64,000 nucleotides of DNA from an uncultured SAR86 cluster bacterium (GTDB taxonomy: Bacteria > Pseudomonadota > Gammaproteobacteria > Magnimaribacterales > D2472): NCBI GenBank assembly GCA_905478035.1, contig CAJQGX010000039.1, positions 1 through 64,000 on the forward strand. Direction: 5' to 3'. The notes beneath the pieces were generated by a model. The model saw nothing but the letters and a program-made list of their open reading frames with translations, was not told the origin of the DNA and did no database searches. The translations under genes and the position numbers were made by a program. Positions 17,993 to 26,274 of this stretch are shown piece by piece (the stretch's first letter is position 1; each line of letters starts with the position of its first letter).

Positions 17993-19148
17993 ATATATTT
18001 TCTTGATCTACTCTCCAAAATACTAGCTCTCTTTGAATGCATTCATTTCTCTTATAATTTATAGCGCCTGAATTAAGCAATACATAAGCGTCTGAAATAT
18101 TGGCTGACTTCAATTTTTCTACTAATAATAAGTCATCAATTAAGCCTCTTTTAATTTCATTATGAAATGATTCTATTGTTGGATTGTTGATAATTTTTTT
18201 AAAAAAATATTTCGGAGAAGGTAAGAGTAAATCATTAAAATCTCCTAGCTGCTTAGTATTAATTGCACCTAATAAAATTTCACTGGAAGAATAAAAATCA
18301 TTATTTATCAAATAACTCCTAAATATTGGAACAATAGATTTACCAGAAGAATAATCCATTAAAAAGTATACTTTTTTAAAATCCTTTCTTTCTCTTGGGG
18401 TATGTTCTATTTGAATATTTTGATCTAAATTTTGAATTTTATTTTTCCTTGCAAGGCTCTTATCAATACCTAAAATATCTTGAGAATGTTTTTCATGATT
18501 TAAATCATTAATTAAAGAAAACTTAGCATCAGGAAATGCTTGTTTTAAGTTATTGGCATAATCTTCAAATGATTTTGTATAAACAACTAAAACATCTACA
18601 GAATCGGAGGATTTAAATATAGAATTTTCGATCATGTTTGCCTGATCTCGAATATAACTATTACAAAAATATAGTAAATTTGAATCAAGAAGATTGTTAT
18701 CTATTTCATCGCCATCCGGATTATTAAAACCTATATTAAATTTGACATCATTTTTTAGAATAGATTCAACAATATATTCTTTGTTTTGCTTGCTTGTTTT
18801 ATAACTCTTATCTATGAGCTGTATATCCGAAATTTTTTTATTATTGAAAATTGCCTGCTGAGTTTGAGAAATAAATTTTTTTTTAATATAACCACTATTT
18901 ATATACTCATTAATTTTTCTATAAAATTCAGGATCATTTTTTTTATATTGAAATAATTCTTCAAGATGTAATAAAATTTCACTTCTAAGCTCATTTGAAA
19001 TATTTTCATTATCATTGACCATTGCATGAATGTAAGAAGGCTCATGGATATCAATATTATTTGTTTTACTTGAAGTTGGAATAGATGTACATCCTGATAG
19101 AGCAAGAATTAAGGTAAGTAAAATAAATGTTAAGCTAGGTCTCGTCAC
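17979..19148 (-). CDS. lpoA: LpoA-like (PBP activator) outer-membrane lipoprotein, short
   Basis: Probable LpoA/YraM-type lipoprotein that would activate PBP1A from the outer membrane. A lipoprotein signal with lipobox LSGC (Cys about 19) is clear. The rest is weakly conserved; the C-terminal half reads as a periplasmic-binding-protein-like fold (VDVLVVYTKSFEDYANNLKQ and a SGKSIVPIFRSYLI stretch). At 389 aa it is much shorter than E. coli LpoA (678 aa), as if the N-terminal TPR domain were reduced. The main support is position: divergent from rsmI exactly as lpoA is in gammaproteobacteria. Start is GTG. Without synteny I would call it only a lipoprotein. Confidence 0.65.
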   Translation of the reverse strand: MTRPSLTFILLTLILALSGCTSIPTSSKTNNIDIHEPSYIHAMVNDNENISNELRSEILLHLEELFQYKKNDPEFYRKINEYINSGYIKKKFISQTQQAIFNNKKISDIQLIDKSYKTSKQNKEYIVESILKNDVKFNIGFNNPDGDEIDNNLLDSNLLYFCNSYIRDQANMIENSIFKSSDSVDVLVVYTKSFEDYANNLKQAFPDAKFSLINDLNHEKHSQDILGIDKSLARKNKIQNLDQNIQIEHTPRERKDFKKVYFLMDYSSGKSIVPIFRSYLINNDFYSSSEILLGAINTKQLGDFNDLLLPSPKYFFKKIINNPTIESFHNEIKRGLIDDLLLVEKLKSANISDAYVLLNSGAINYKRNECIQRELVFWRVDQENISTLL

Positions 19149-19151
19149 TTT

Positions 19152-19157
19152 TATAAT
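19152..19157 (+). promoter_or_regulatory. -10 element for leaderless rsmI; opposed -10-like site for lpoA
   Basis: The 16-bp gap between the divergent starts holds TATAAT (19152-19157) 7 nt before the rsmI ATG. On the other strand AATAAT (19156-19161) lies 7 nt before the lpoA GTG. Both genes would then be transcribed from about their first base. -35 boxes would lie inside the opposite gene and none is convincing. Confidence 0.4.
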
Positions 19158-19164
19158 TATTATT

Positions 19165-19977
19165 ATGTTAAATCTTTTATCAACACCAATCGGTAACCTT
19201 AATGATATATCACTTAGAGCTATAGATGCTCTTAAAGATGCAGATTATATTTATGCAGAGGATACAAGAGTTACTAATAAGCTTTTAAATTTCTTAAAAA
19301 TTGAAAAGAAATGCAGAACCTTACATGAGCATAATGAAGAGCTTGTTAGCCAAGAAATTATAAAGTTATTAAATAAAAATAATAAAATTATATTAGTCTC
19401 AGATGCTGGAACGCCTTCAATATCAGATCCTGGATATTATTTAGTCCAACAGTGCATTGAACAAAATATTTCTTTCTCGCTTATACCAGGCCCATCATCT
19501 GTAATAAGCGCATTAGTGATGTCTGGGTTATCTACATCTAGTTTTTCTTTTCTTGGTTTTGTGCCAAGAAAAAAGAGTCAAAAAAAAGATTTTTTTAATT
19601 TATTAAGACATGAAAGAAATACAGTAATCCTATTTGAATCTGCAAAAAGAATTGAAGATACATTGCAAGTAATTCGAGATGAGTATTCTTCAAAAAATAA
19701 GATTGCTTTATGCAGAGAAATGACAAAACTTCATGAAACTATAGAGAGAGGGTCTATAGAAAATGTATTGCAAAGATTAAAAGATGGAAGAGTTGTTCTT
19801 AAGGGAGAGTTTGTGATTGTTATTGAAAGCTCCTCACTTGATAAACCAAATTTTATAATTGATAAAAAAATTAAAGAATCTTTCTTAAAATTTTTACCAG
19901 CGAAAGATGCAGCTAAACTTATTTCACTTTTAACTAAAGAAAATAAAAGAGACATTTACAAGCAACTATTAGATTAA
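19165..19977 (+). CDS. rsmI: 16S rRNA (cytidine-1402-2'-O)-methyltransferase RsmI
   Basis: Methylates the ribose of C1402 in 16S rRNA near the P site, together with RsmH, which acts on the same base and is encoded at 21999-22892. The 270 aa have the tetrapyrrole-methylase fold: the N-terminal TPIGNLNDISLRA, the AEDTR motif, SDAGTPSISDPG and IPGPSSVISAL, all diagnostic. Divergent from lpoA and followed by rnpB and mraZ, the standard gammaproteobacterial context; yraN and diaA, often nearby, are absent. Confidence 0.97.
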   Translation: MLNLLSTPIGNLNDISLRAIDALKDADYIYAEDTRVTNKLLNFLKIEKKCRTLHEHNEELVSQEIIKLLNKNNKIILVSDAGTPSISDPGYYLVQQCIEQNISFSLIPGPSSVISALVMSGLSTSSFSFLGFVPRKKSQKKDFFNLLRHERNTVILFESAKRIEDTLQVIRDEYSSKNKIALCREMTKLHETIERGSIENVLQRLKDGRVVLKGEFVIVIESSSLDKPNFIIDKKIKESFLKFLPAKDAAKLISLLTKENKRDIYKQLLD

Positions 19978-19982
19978 CAATT

Positions 19983-19988
19983 TATAAT
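19983..19988 (+). promoter_or_regulatory. -10 box of rnpB
   Basis: Perfect TATAAT six nt before the inferred 5' end of RNase P RNA. TTTACA (19955-19960) resembles a -35 box but the 22-nt spacing is too long. Confidence 0.45.
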
Positions 19989-19994
19989 GTAATT

Positions 19995-20323
19995 GAGTTG
20001 GTCGGGTGATCGCTAGTTTACTAGAGGAAAGTCCGGACTTCATAGAGCAGGACGCCAGGTAACGCCTGGGAGGCGTGAGTCTACGGAAAGTGCAACAGAA
20101 AGTATACCGCCAATTTTAATTGGTAAGGGTGAAATGGTAGGGTAAGAGCCTACCGCTTAGTTGGAGACAAGTAAGGCATTGTAAACCCCAGTCCGAAGCA
20201 AGACCAAATAGAAATCCTTTTAAGTTGCTCGCTTAGGATTTGGGTAGGTTGCATGAGTATTATGGCAACATAATACCTAGATAGATGATCATCATTTACA
20301 GAATCCGGCTTATAGACCAACTC
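19995..20323 (+). ncRNA. rnpB: RNase P RNA, bacterial type A
   Basis: Catalytic RNA that removes 5' leaders from pre-tRNA. Ends are set by helix P1: GAGTTGGTC (19995-20003) pairs with GACCAACTC (20315-20323). The universal core is present: AGAGGAAAGTCCGG (about 20022-20035, P4 and CRI) and the matching ACAGAATCCGGCTTA (about 20298-20312, CRV). The L15 tRNA-CCA binding region GGTAAGGGTGAAATGG...GGTAAGAGC lies near 20120-20150. About 329 nt, slightly short of E. coli M1 (377). It sits between rsmI and mraZ, its usual place in pseudomonads. Confidence 0.97.
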
Positions 20324-20355
20324 ATAATATACATACTTTATGTTAACAGTGCTAA

Positions 20356-20385
20356 AAAGTGTGTAAATGTGTTGCAAAGTGTGTA
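20356..20385 (+). promoter_or_regulatory. MraZ box-like triple 10-bp repeat
   Basis: Three direct repeats in 10-bp register: AAAGTGTGTA (20356-20365), AATGTGTTGC (20366-20375), AAAGTGTGTA (20376-20385). MraZ binds tandem short G-rich repeats with 10-bp spacing upstream of its own gene (TGGGN in E. coli; AAAGTG-type in mollicutes). Position, period and the GTGTG core make this the likely operator for the whole dcw cluster. It overlaps the proposed mraZ -35 box. Confidence 0.7.
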
Positions 20386-20400
20386 AAAAATCTATATATT
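20372..20400 (+). promoter_or_regulatory. putative mraZ (dcw) promoter inside the MraZ box
   Basis: TTGCAA (20372-20377, within the second and third repeats), 17-nt spacer, TATATT (20395-20400). RNA would begin at about 20407, the A of the mraZ ATG, so the message would be leaderless. MraZ bound to the repeats would cover the -35 region. Confidence 0.5.
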
Positions 20401-20406
20401 TTGACA

Positions 20407-20874
20407 ATGTATGGTTTAAATACAGTTTCATTGGACTCTAAAGGTAGATTAGCTATTCCAGCTAAATATCGTTCAAATTTAGTTGAAAATAATGAAACAA
20501 AAATTGTAGTAACAAAAGACCCACAATATCCGTCTCTAAAAATTTATCCCGAATCAGAATGGAATAAAATTTCATCAAAACTTCAGTCACTGCAGGGTTT
20601 AGATCCTATAGTTAGAAGTCTTCAATGGACTATTCTAGGAAATGCGCATGTAATTGATATAGATCTTGCAGGAAGAATGCTGGCATTAATTCCACTAGAA
20701 TTACGAAAATATGCTGATATAGCAGATCAAAAACAGATTTGTATTATTGGGATGGGCGATAAATTTGAGGTATGGAATATTAATAATTGGGATAAGAGAC
20801 AAATGGGCGGCCCTTTGTCTACAGAAATTTTAGATGTAGTACTTCCAGAGAGTATTAAATCAATGTCATTTTAA
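20407..20874 (+). CDS. mraZ: transcriptional regulator MraZ
   Basis: Ring-forming DNA-binding protein of the AbrB/SpoVT superfamily that represses the dcw operon. The 155 aa hold the two half-repeats with the family motif: LDSKGRLAIPAKYR (about 9-22) and its second copy IDLAGRMLALIPLELR (about 84-98). The ATG at 20407 gives the canonical N-terminus (MYGLNTVSLDSKGRL); an upstream GTG at 20359 stays open but would translate the operator repeats and is rejected. First gene of the dcw cluster, with ftsZ only 13 nt downstream. Confidence 0.96.
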   Translation: MYGLNTVSLDSKGRLAIPAKYRSNLVENNETKIVVTKDPQYPSLKIYPESEWNKISSKLQSLQGLDPIVRSLQWTILGNAHVIDIDLAGRMLALIPLELRKYADIADQKQICIIGMGDKFEVWNINNWDKRQMGGPLSTEILDVVLPESIKSMSF

Positions 20875-20887
20875 CAGGGGATATGTG

Positions 20888-21997
20888 ATGAATTTTGAAG
20901 TAATTGGTCAAGCAGTTGAAAATGCAAAAATAAAAGTTGTAGGGGTTGGTGGAGCAGGAGGAAATGCAGTCATTCATATGATTAATCATAATATTGAGGG
21001 CGTCGATTTTATTTGTGCTAATACAGATACACAAGCGCTATCAGAGGCAAATGGCGCCATTACATTAAAACTTGGTAATGGTCTTACAAAAGGTCTCGGC
21101 GCTGGCGCAAATCCTGATGTGGGTAGAAAAGCAGCAGAAAGTGATAGAGCTGCAATTGAAGAGCTTCTTGTCGGCGCAGATATGATATTTATAACAGCTG
21201 GAATGGGTGGTGGTACCGGGACAGGTGCAGCTCCAGTAGTAGCATCAATTGCTAAAGATATGGGTGCATTAACTGTAGCAGTAGTAACTAAGCCATTTAA
21301 ATTTGAAGGAAAAAAGAGGATGTCAGCAGCTGAGAAAGGACTAGCTGCATTAGTTGAAGAAGTTGATAGTCTTGTAACAATTCCTAATCAGAAACTTTAT
21401 GAAATTCTTGGTGAAGATACAGCAATGCAAGATGCTTTTGCAAAAGCAGATGATGTATTAAAGGGTGCTGTTCAAGGTATATCAGATATTATTATGAAAA
21501 AAGGTCATATCAATGTTGACTTTGCAGATGTAAAAACAGTTATGTCAGAAAAAGGCATTGCTATGATGGGAACTGGCAGAGCAAGCGGCAAAAATAGAGC
21601 AGAAGCAGCAGCTACCCAAGCAGTCAAAAGCGAGCTTCTAGAAGACATCAACCTTAAAAATGCAAGAGGTGTTTTAGTTAATATAACAGCCGCAAAACCT
21701 ACACTAGGCGACCAAACAGAAGTAGCTGATATTGTTGAAGAAATAGTTCATGAAGATGCAAATATTATTTATGGTCTGGTTTATGATGAAACTGTAGATG
21801 ATGATTTGCTTGTAACAATAGTAGCAACAGGTGTTGATCAAAGAGCGCCAACTTTAGTTATTGATAACCAACCATCTATTCAGCTAAATCCAGTAGGATT
21901 AAGAAAGGATGATATTGATCAGAAAGGGGGCACATCGTCTGCAGCGGAAATTGATTTCCTTGATGTGCCAACTTTTATGAGAAAACAAGTAGATTGA
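20888..21997 (+). CDS. ftsZ: cell division protein FtsZ
   Basis: Tubulin homologue that forms the division ring. The 369 aa contain the nucleotide loop (KVVGVGGAGGNAV), the tubulin signature GGGTGTGAAPVVA, the T7 loop (NVDFADVKTVM), a short linker, and the C-terminal peptide (FLDVPTFMRKQ) that binds FtsA and ZipA. I chose ATG 20888, 7 nt from AGGGG; GTG 20885 is the alternative. The oddity is place: it lies second in the dcw cluster, between mraZ and rsmH, whereas gammaproteobacteria carry ftsZ last after ftsA. No second ftsZ follows ftsA. Confidence 0.98.
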   Translation: MNFEVIGQAVENAKIKVVGVGGAGGNAVIHMINHNIEGVDFICANTDTQALSEANGAITLKLGNGLTKGLGAGANPDVGRKAAESDRAAIEELLVGADMIFITAGMGGGTGTGAAPVVASIAKDMGALTVAVVTKPFKFEGKKRMSAAEKGLAALVEEVDSLVTIPNQKLYEILGEDTAMQDAFAKADDVLKGAVQGISDIIMKKGHINVDFADVKTVMSEKGIAMMGTGRASGKNRAEAAATQAVKSELLEDINLKNARGVLVNITAAKPTLGDQTEVADIVEEIVHEDANIIYGLVYDETVDDDLLVTIVATGVDQRAPTLVIDNQPSIQLNPVGLRKDDIDQKGGTSSAAEIDFLDVPTFMRKQVD

Positions 21998-21998
21998 T

Positions 21999-22892
21999 AT
22001 GCTTCACTTTCCAGTATTACTGGAAGAGTCTTTAGATTTTCTCATCCAAAAAAAAGATGGCAAATATGTAGACTGTACATATGGAAGAGGTGGACATACT
22101 CAAGCCATATTAAGCAAGATAGATATCAATGCGCATCTTACCTCATTTGATAAAGACTTAGAGGCTTTTAATCATGCATCACTCATTACAAATAAGAATT
22201 TTAATGCCGTTCACAATTCATTTAATAAATTAGAAGATACCTTTCCTAAGGAAAGTATCGATGGAATTCTTTATGATTTAGGAACCTGTTCTACTCATTT
22301 TGATGAAGGTGATAGGGGATTTAGCTTCCTTCATGATGGCCCTTTAGATATGAGGTTTAATACCACAAAAGGTGAGCCTTTATCTTTATGGATTAAGAAA
22401 GCATCTCAAAAAGAAATAATGGATGTCTTATATGAATATGGGGATGAAAAGCATGCAAAAATTATTTCAAGAAATATCCTAGATCATAGATCAAAAAATG
22501 AAATAAAATCTACCATACAATTAGCAAATATTATTGAAGACATATATCCAGAAAAAAGAAAAAAAATACATCCTGCTACTAAGTCTTTTCAAGCATTTAG
22601 AATACATATCAATAATGAATTAGATGAACTAAAACAATCTTTAGATCAAGCAAGCAACATTCTTGTAAAGAACGGTATTATTGTTGTAATTTCCTTTCAT
22701 TCGCTAGAGGACAATATAGTAAAAGAATTTTTTAAACCAAGTATCAGAAATTTTCCTAAAGACATTCCATTAAATACTATTGAAGAAAAAGATTTTGAGT
22801 GCATAGCGAAAAAAATTAGACCCACAGATAATGAGATCGCTTTAAATAAGCGCTCAAGAAGTGCAATTATGAGAGTTTTTAAAAAAATATAG
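21999..22892 (+). CDS. rsmH: 16S rRNA (cytosine-1402-N4)-methyltransferase RsmH
   Basis: SAM-dependent methyltransferase that modifies N4 of C1402 in 16S rRNA, the partner of RsmI. The 297 aa carry HFPVLLEESLDFL at the N-terminus, the SAM motif VDCTYGRGGHTQAIL, the DLGTCSTHFDEGDRGFSF stretch, and VVISFHSLEDNIVKEFF near the C-terminus, all family hallmarks. It starts 1 nt after the ftsZ stop and shares its last base with the GTG start of ftsL. In most relatives it follows mraZ directly. Confidence 0.97.
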   Translation: MLHFPVLLEESLDFLIQKKDGKYVDCTYGRGGHTQAILSKIDINAHLTSFDKDLEAFNHASLITNKNFNAVHNSFNKLEDTFPKESIDGILYDLGTCSTHFDEGDRGFSFLHDGPLDMRFNTTKGEPLSLWIKKASQKEIMDVLYEYGDEKHAKIISRNILDHRSKNEIKSTIQLANIIEDIYPEKRKKIHPATKSFQAFRIHINNELDELKQSLDQASNILVKNGIIVVISFHSLEDNIVKEFFKPSIRNFPKDIPLNTIEEKDFECIAKKIRPTDNEIALNKRSRSAIMRVFKKI

Positions 22893-23176
22893 TGACTAAA
22901 TCAAATAATATCATTTTATTACTATTATTATTCTTCTTATGCTTTTTATCTTTGGAGCAGATAAAGCTATCTTTTGAAATAAGTAGATTGCACTCAAACC
23001 AAGAAAATTTAAGAAAAGAATATGAAAACTTTAAAGATACAAATCTTAAGTTAATTACTCAATTCAATACTAACAATTCGCCAGCAAGTATTGAAAAAAT
23101 TGCTAAAGAAGAGCTCGGTATGATTAAGAAGAGAGCAAAAAAAATAAATATTACAAATACGAATGAAGAAAATTAG
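22892..23176 (+). CDS. ftsL: cell division protein FtsL
   Basis: Small bitopic divisome protein that forms the FtsQLB activator of FtsWI through a periplasmic coiled coil. The 94 aa have one membrane segment (about 7-24), a leucine-rich coiled coil (about 25-60) and the distal IEKIAKEELGMIKK motif typical of FtsL. GTG start overlapping the rsmH stop codon. Sequence is weakly conserved in the family; position between rsmH and ftsI makes the call secure. FtsB is encoded at 43435-43740 and FtsQ at 34127-34759. Confidence 0.93.
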   Translation: MTKSNNIILLLLLFFLCFLSLEQIKLSFEISRLHSNQENLRKEYENFKDTNLKLITQFNTNNSPASIEKIAKEELGMIKKRAKKINITNTNEEN

Positions 23177-24782
23177 CATTATCAATTGGCGATTTATCTT
23201 AGTATGTATCTTTTTTAGCTTATCTATTGCTGCAATCGCTTACAAAATTATATCCCTGCAAATAGATGATAGTATCTTTTTAAAAAATGAAGGCAAAAAA
23301 AAATATATTAAATATAGAAATATAAACCCAGTAAGAGGAACTATTTATGATAGGAATAATTTTCCATTAGCTGTTTCTATAATTAATTATGATCTTTATG
23401 CACTTAAAGACCTAGATAAAGCAAAATTTATTTTAATAAAAGATCTTATTTCTTTGGACAGTAATCTAAAGATTGATGAATCATTCCCAAAAAAAACTCT
23501 AATTAAAAAAGGACTATCAAGAAATGAACAATTAATTATTGAAGAGCTTAAAAATAATAAACTTGAAGTAGAAATCAGACATAGCAGACATTACCCCTTA
23601 GGAGATCAAATAGCACCTCTTATCGGGTTTTATGGAAAAGACAGGGCTCAAGAAGGGCTTGAAAAAAGTTATGACTCAGTGCTTTCTGGAAAGAATGGTA
23701 AAGAAAAATTCCATAAAAATGCTAAACAAAAAATTATCTCTAAACCGATAGAAGTTGATAAAGCAATTCAAGGGATAGATATAGTTCTAACTATTGATTC
23801 AACAATTCAATTTTATGCTTACAAGTATCTTGTAGAGGCAATTAAAGAAAATAAAGCAAAGGCAGGAAGTGCTATTGTCCTTGATAACTTTAGCGGAGAA
23901 GTGCTTGCTATTGCTAGTTATCCCTCATACAACCCAAATGATCCAGGTAGAGTTATTCAGAAGAATAGGGCTCTTATAGATGCATATGAGTTGGGTTCAG
24001 TGCTTAAACCAGTCCTACTCTCATCTGCAATAAATAATAATATTTTTGATCCTGACCAGCCTATAGAGATTCCAAGAAGGCTTAAATTAAATGATAAGAT
24101 AATTAGTGATTATAAAAGTTATGAAAAACTTAGTCCTAAAGAGATCATTGCTTTTTCAAGTCAAGTCGGGGCATCAAAAATTGCTCTTATGCTTGGGTAT
24201 GATGAATTAAAAACTGCTTACTATGACTTTGGATTTAGTAAGCCGATCTCAATAAACTTTCCATCCGCTGCATTTGGGATAATGAACATTAAAGAAAAAA
24301 TATCTGATAAAGAATTAGCAAGTTTAGGTTATGGATATGGTTTAACAATTAGCCCATTTCAAATCGCTTCTGCATATTCAGTATTTGCAAATAAAGGAAT
24401 TTATAAAGATTTTAAATTACTAAAAAATGATGAAGTAACAAAAAGTAGAATTATTTCCGCGGATTCTGCTAAACATACCTTAGAAGCTCTAAAGAATGTT
24501 GTTAGCATAGGAACAGGAAAAATGGCAGATATTAGAGGATATACTGAGGGTGGCAAAACCGGAACAGTTCATAAAACATCTTATGGCAAAGGATATGCTG
24601 ATGATTCTTATAGAGCCTCATTTGTTGGAATAGCACCTCTTTCTAATAAGTCATTAACAATTTTTGTTTCAATTGAAGAGCCTGGTTTAAATGCATATTC
24701 GGGAGGAATGGTTGCAGCGCCATTATTTAAAAAAATAGCTGATAGCTCTCTTAACTATCTTGGGTATATTGAAGATGAGTAA
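23163..24782 (+). CDS. ftsI: septal peptidoglycan transpeptidase FtsI (PBP3)
   Basis: Class B penicillin-binding protein that crosslinks septal wall together with FtsW. The 539 aa show a membrane anchor (about 10-30), the pedestal domain with PVRGTIYDRNNFPLA, and the transpeptidase domain with the SxxK serine (GSVLKP, S279) and KTGT (about 465). The second catalytic motif, normally SxN (SSN in E. coli), reads SSQ here (332-334). Somewhat shorter than E. coli PBP3 (588 aa). It overlaps ftsL by 14 nt and murE by 8 nt. Confidence 0.96.
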   Translation: MKKISIINWRFILVCIFFSLSIAAIAYKIISLQIDDSIFLKNEGKKKYIKYRNINPVRGTIYDRNNFPLAVSIINYDLYALKDLDKAKFILIKDLISLDSNLKIDESFPKKTLIKKGLSRNEQLIIEELKNNKLEVEIRHSRHYPLGDQIAPLIGFYGKDRAQEGLEKSYDSVLSGKNGKEKFHKNAKQKIISKPIEVDKAIQGIDIVLTIDSTIQFYAYKYLVEAIKENKAKAGSAIVLDNFSGEVLAIASYPSYNPNDPGRVIQKNRALIDAYELGSVLKPVLLSSAINNNIFDPDQPIEIPRRLKLNDKIISDYKSYEKLSPKEIIAFSSQVGASKIALMLGYDELKTAYYDFGFSKPISINFPSAAFGIMNIKEKISDKELASLGYGYGLTISPFQIASAYSVFANKGIYKDFKLLKNDEVTKSRIISADSAKHTLEALKNVVSIGTGKMADIRGYTEGGKTGTVHKTSYGKGYADDSYRASFVGIAPLSNKSLTIFVSIEEPGLNAYSGGMVAAPLFKKIADSSLNYLGYIEDE

Positions 24783-26274
24783 CTTAGAAAATATATTGGG
24801 AATTAATTTTCCAAAAGAAATAAATATCAATGGAGTGACTAATTGCTCCCATAAGGTTAAGGATGGATTTATTTTTTTTGCCCTTGATGGGATAAATACC
24901 CACGGCAGTAAATACATTTCACATGCAATTGACTTAGGCGCATCATTAGTTATTCACAATGATTCAAGCTACCTATCTAATAAAAAAAATATTATTTTTG
25001 TAGATGATTTATGTAATTTTGATGCTCTGACAAATAAAAATAAAGTTTTCATATTCTTGGAAGAGTTTTATAAACTTCATGATATGCAGAGTAAAAATAA
25101 TTACTTTGCATTTACAGGAACAAATGGGAAAACTTCTACTGCTTATTTAACCCATCAGATGCTAGTAAAAAGCGGCTATGATTCGCTATATATTGGAACT
25201 TTAGGAACAAAATATAATAATGAAGTTTTAAATAAAAGCATTTCATCGAAAACAACACCAGATATTTTTGAGTTTTTTGAAATTTTTAGCTTTTATAACT
25301 TTCATGATTCTGTATCAGTTTGTATAGAAATTTCTTCACATGCATTATCTCAAAAAAGATTGAAAGCCATTTCTTTATATAACTCTGCAGCTCTTCTTAA
25401 CATTGGAACAGATCATCTTGATTACCATAGTAATTTAAAAGAATATACCGATATAAAATTTCAAATATTTAATCCATCTAGTCCATTGATGCTCATAAAC
25501 GATAATCTCATCGCATATAAGGATAATTATGATTACATTAGGGCAGCAAAGTATCCTTTAACAACAATAAGTAAGGAAAATAAATCAGCTGATATTTATT
25601 ATGAGATATTTTCTAGCGAAACAGATAAATCATTGTTTAGCATCACAATAAATAATCCTCCGATCGGATATTTTCCCTCATCATGTTATACATATAAATT
25701 TTCATGTGAATTATTCCCCGAATTTAATATTGAAAATTTAGTATTTGGAATATGCTCAATAGGCTTCTCTGATTTCTCGCATATGCATACTAATGAACTT
25801 GATTACTTAGACCTACCTAAAGGAAGAACCGAATTAATTAAAAATATATCTGCTAATGTAATAATAGATTTTGCTCACAATGCTGAAGGCTTGGAATTAT
25901 TTCTCTCATCAATAAAAAATTATTTTGCAAAGATTGTTGTTGTTTTTGGATGTGGTGGTGATAGAGATAAATTAAAAAGACCAAAAATGATGAAAGCTGC
26001 TATAAATAATGCCAGTGAAGTTATTTTTACTTCTGATAATTCAAGAAGTGAGAATTTTAATTCAATATTTTATGATGCTATGGAAGGAAATGATCAGGAG
26101 AGAGTTATCCCTATAGAGGATAGAAGAGAGGCAATCATTCATGGAAGCAGCCTTCTTATAGAGAAAGATGATTGTTTGGTTATTCTTGGGAAAGGGCATG
26201 AAGAGACACAAGAGATATCTGGCAAAACAATTTTTTTTAGTGATCATGAGGTAGTGAATGAAATTTATAAATAA
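24775..26274 (+). CDS. murE: UDP-MurNAc-tripeptide synthetase MurE
   Basis: Adds the third stem residue, meso-diaminopimelate, to UDP-MurNAc-L-Ala-D-Glu in the cytoplasm. The 499 aa match the family length, with the ATP loop TGTNGKTSTAY (about 115-125), the DHLDYH motif and the GCGGDRDKLKRP segment. The diaminopimelate-recognition motif DNPR reads DNSR here; the Arg that contacts the DAP carboxylate is kept. I chose ATG 24775 over a TTG at 24760. Overlaps ftsI by 8 nt and murF by 17 nt. Confidence 0.96.
   Translation: MSNLENILGINFPKEININGVTNCSHKVKDGFIFFALDGINTHGSKYISHAIDLGASLVIHNDSSYLSNKKNIIFVDDLCNFDALTNKNKVFIFLEEFYKLHDMQSKNNYFAFTGTNGKTSTAYLTHQMLVKSGYDSLYIGTLGTKYNNEVLNKSISSKTTPDIFEFFEIFSFYNFHDSVSVCIEISSHALSQKRLKAISLYNSAALLNIGTDHLDYHSNLKEYTDIKFQIFNPSSPLMLINDNLIAYKDNYDYIRAAKYPLTTISKENKSADIYYEIFSSETDKSLFSITINNPPIGYFPSSCYTYKFSCELFPEFNIENLVFGICSIGFSDFSHMHTNELDYLDLPKGRTELIKNISANVIIDFAHNAEGLELFLSSIKNYFAKIVVVFGCGGDRDKLKRPKMMKAAINNASEVIFTSDNSRSENFNSIFYDAMEGNDQERVIPIEDRREAIIHGSSLLIEKDDCLVILGKGHEETQEISGKTIFFSDHEVVNEIYK

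Noticed and set aside
20359-20406. Upstream GTG extension of mraZ by 16 codons
   Set aside because: It would translate through the 10-bp operator repeats and the -10 box; the family N-terminus begins at ATG 20407.
20401-20406. Perfect TTGACA just before the mraZ ATG as a -35 box
   Set aside because: A matching -10 would lie inside mraZ and the transcript would miss the start codon; taken as chance.
20150-20431. Antisense open frame of 93 codons across the RNase P RNA and mraZ leader
   Set aside because: It overlaps a structural RNA and operator and has no protein family features.
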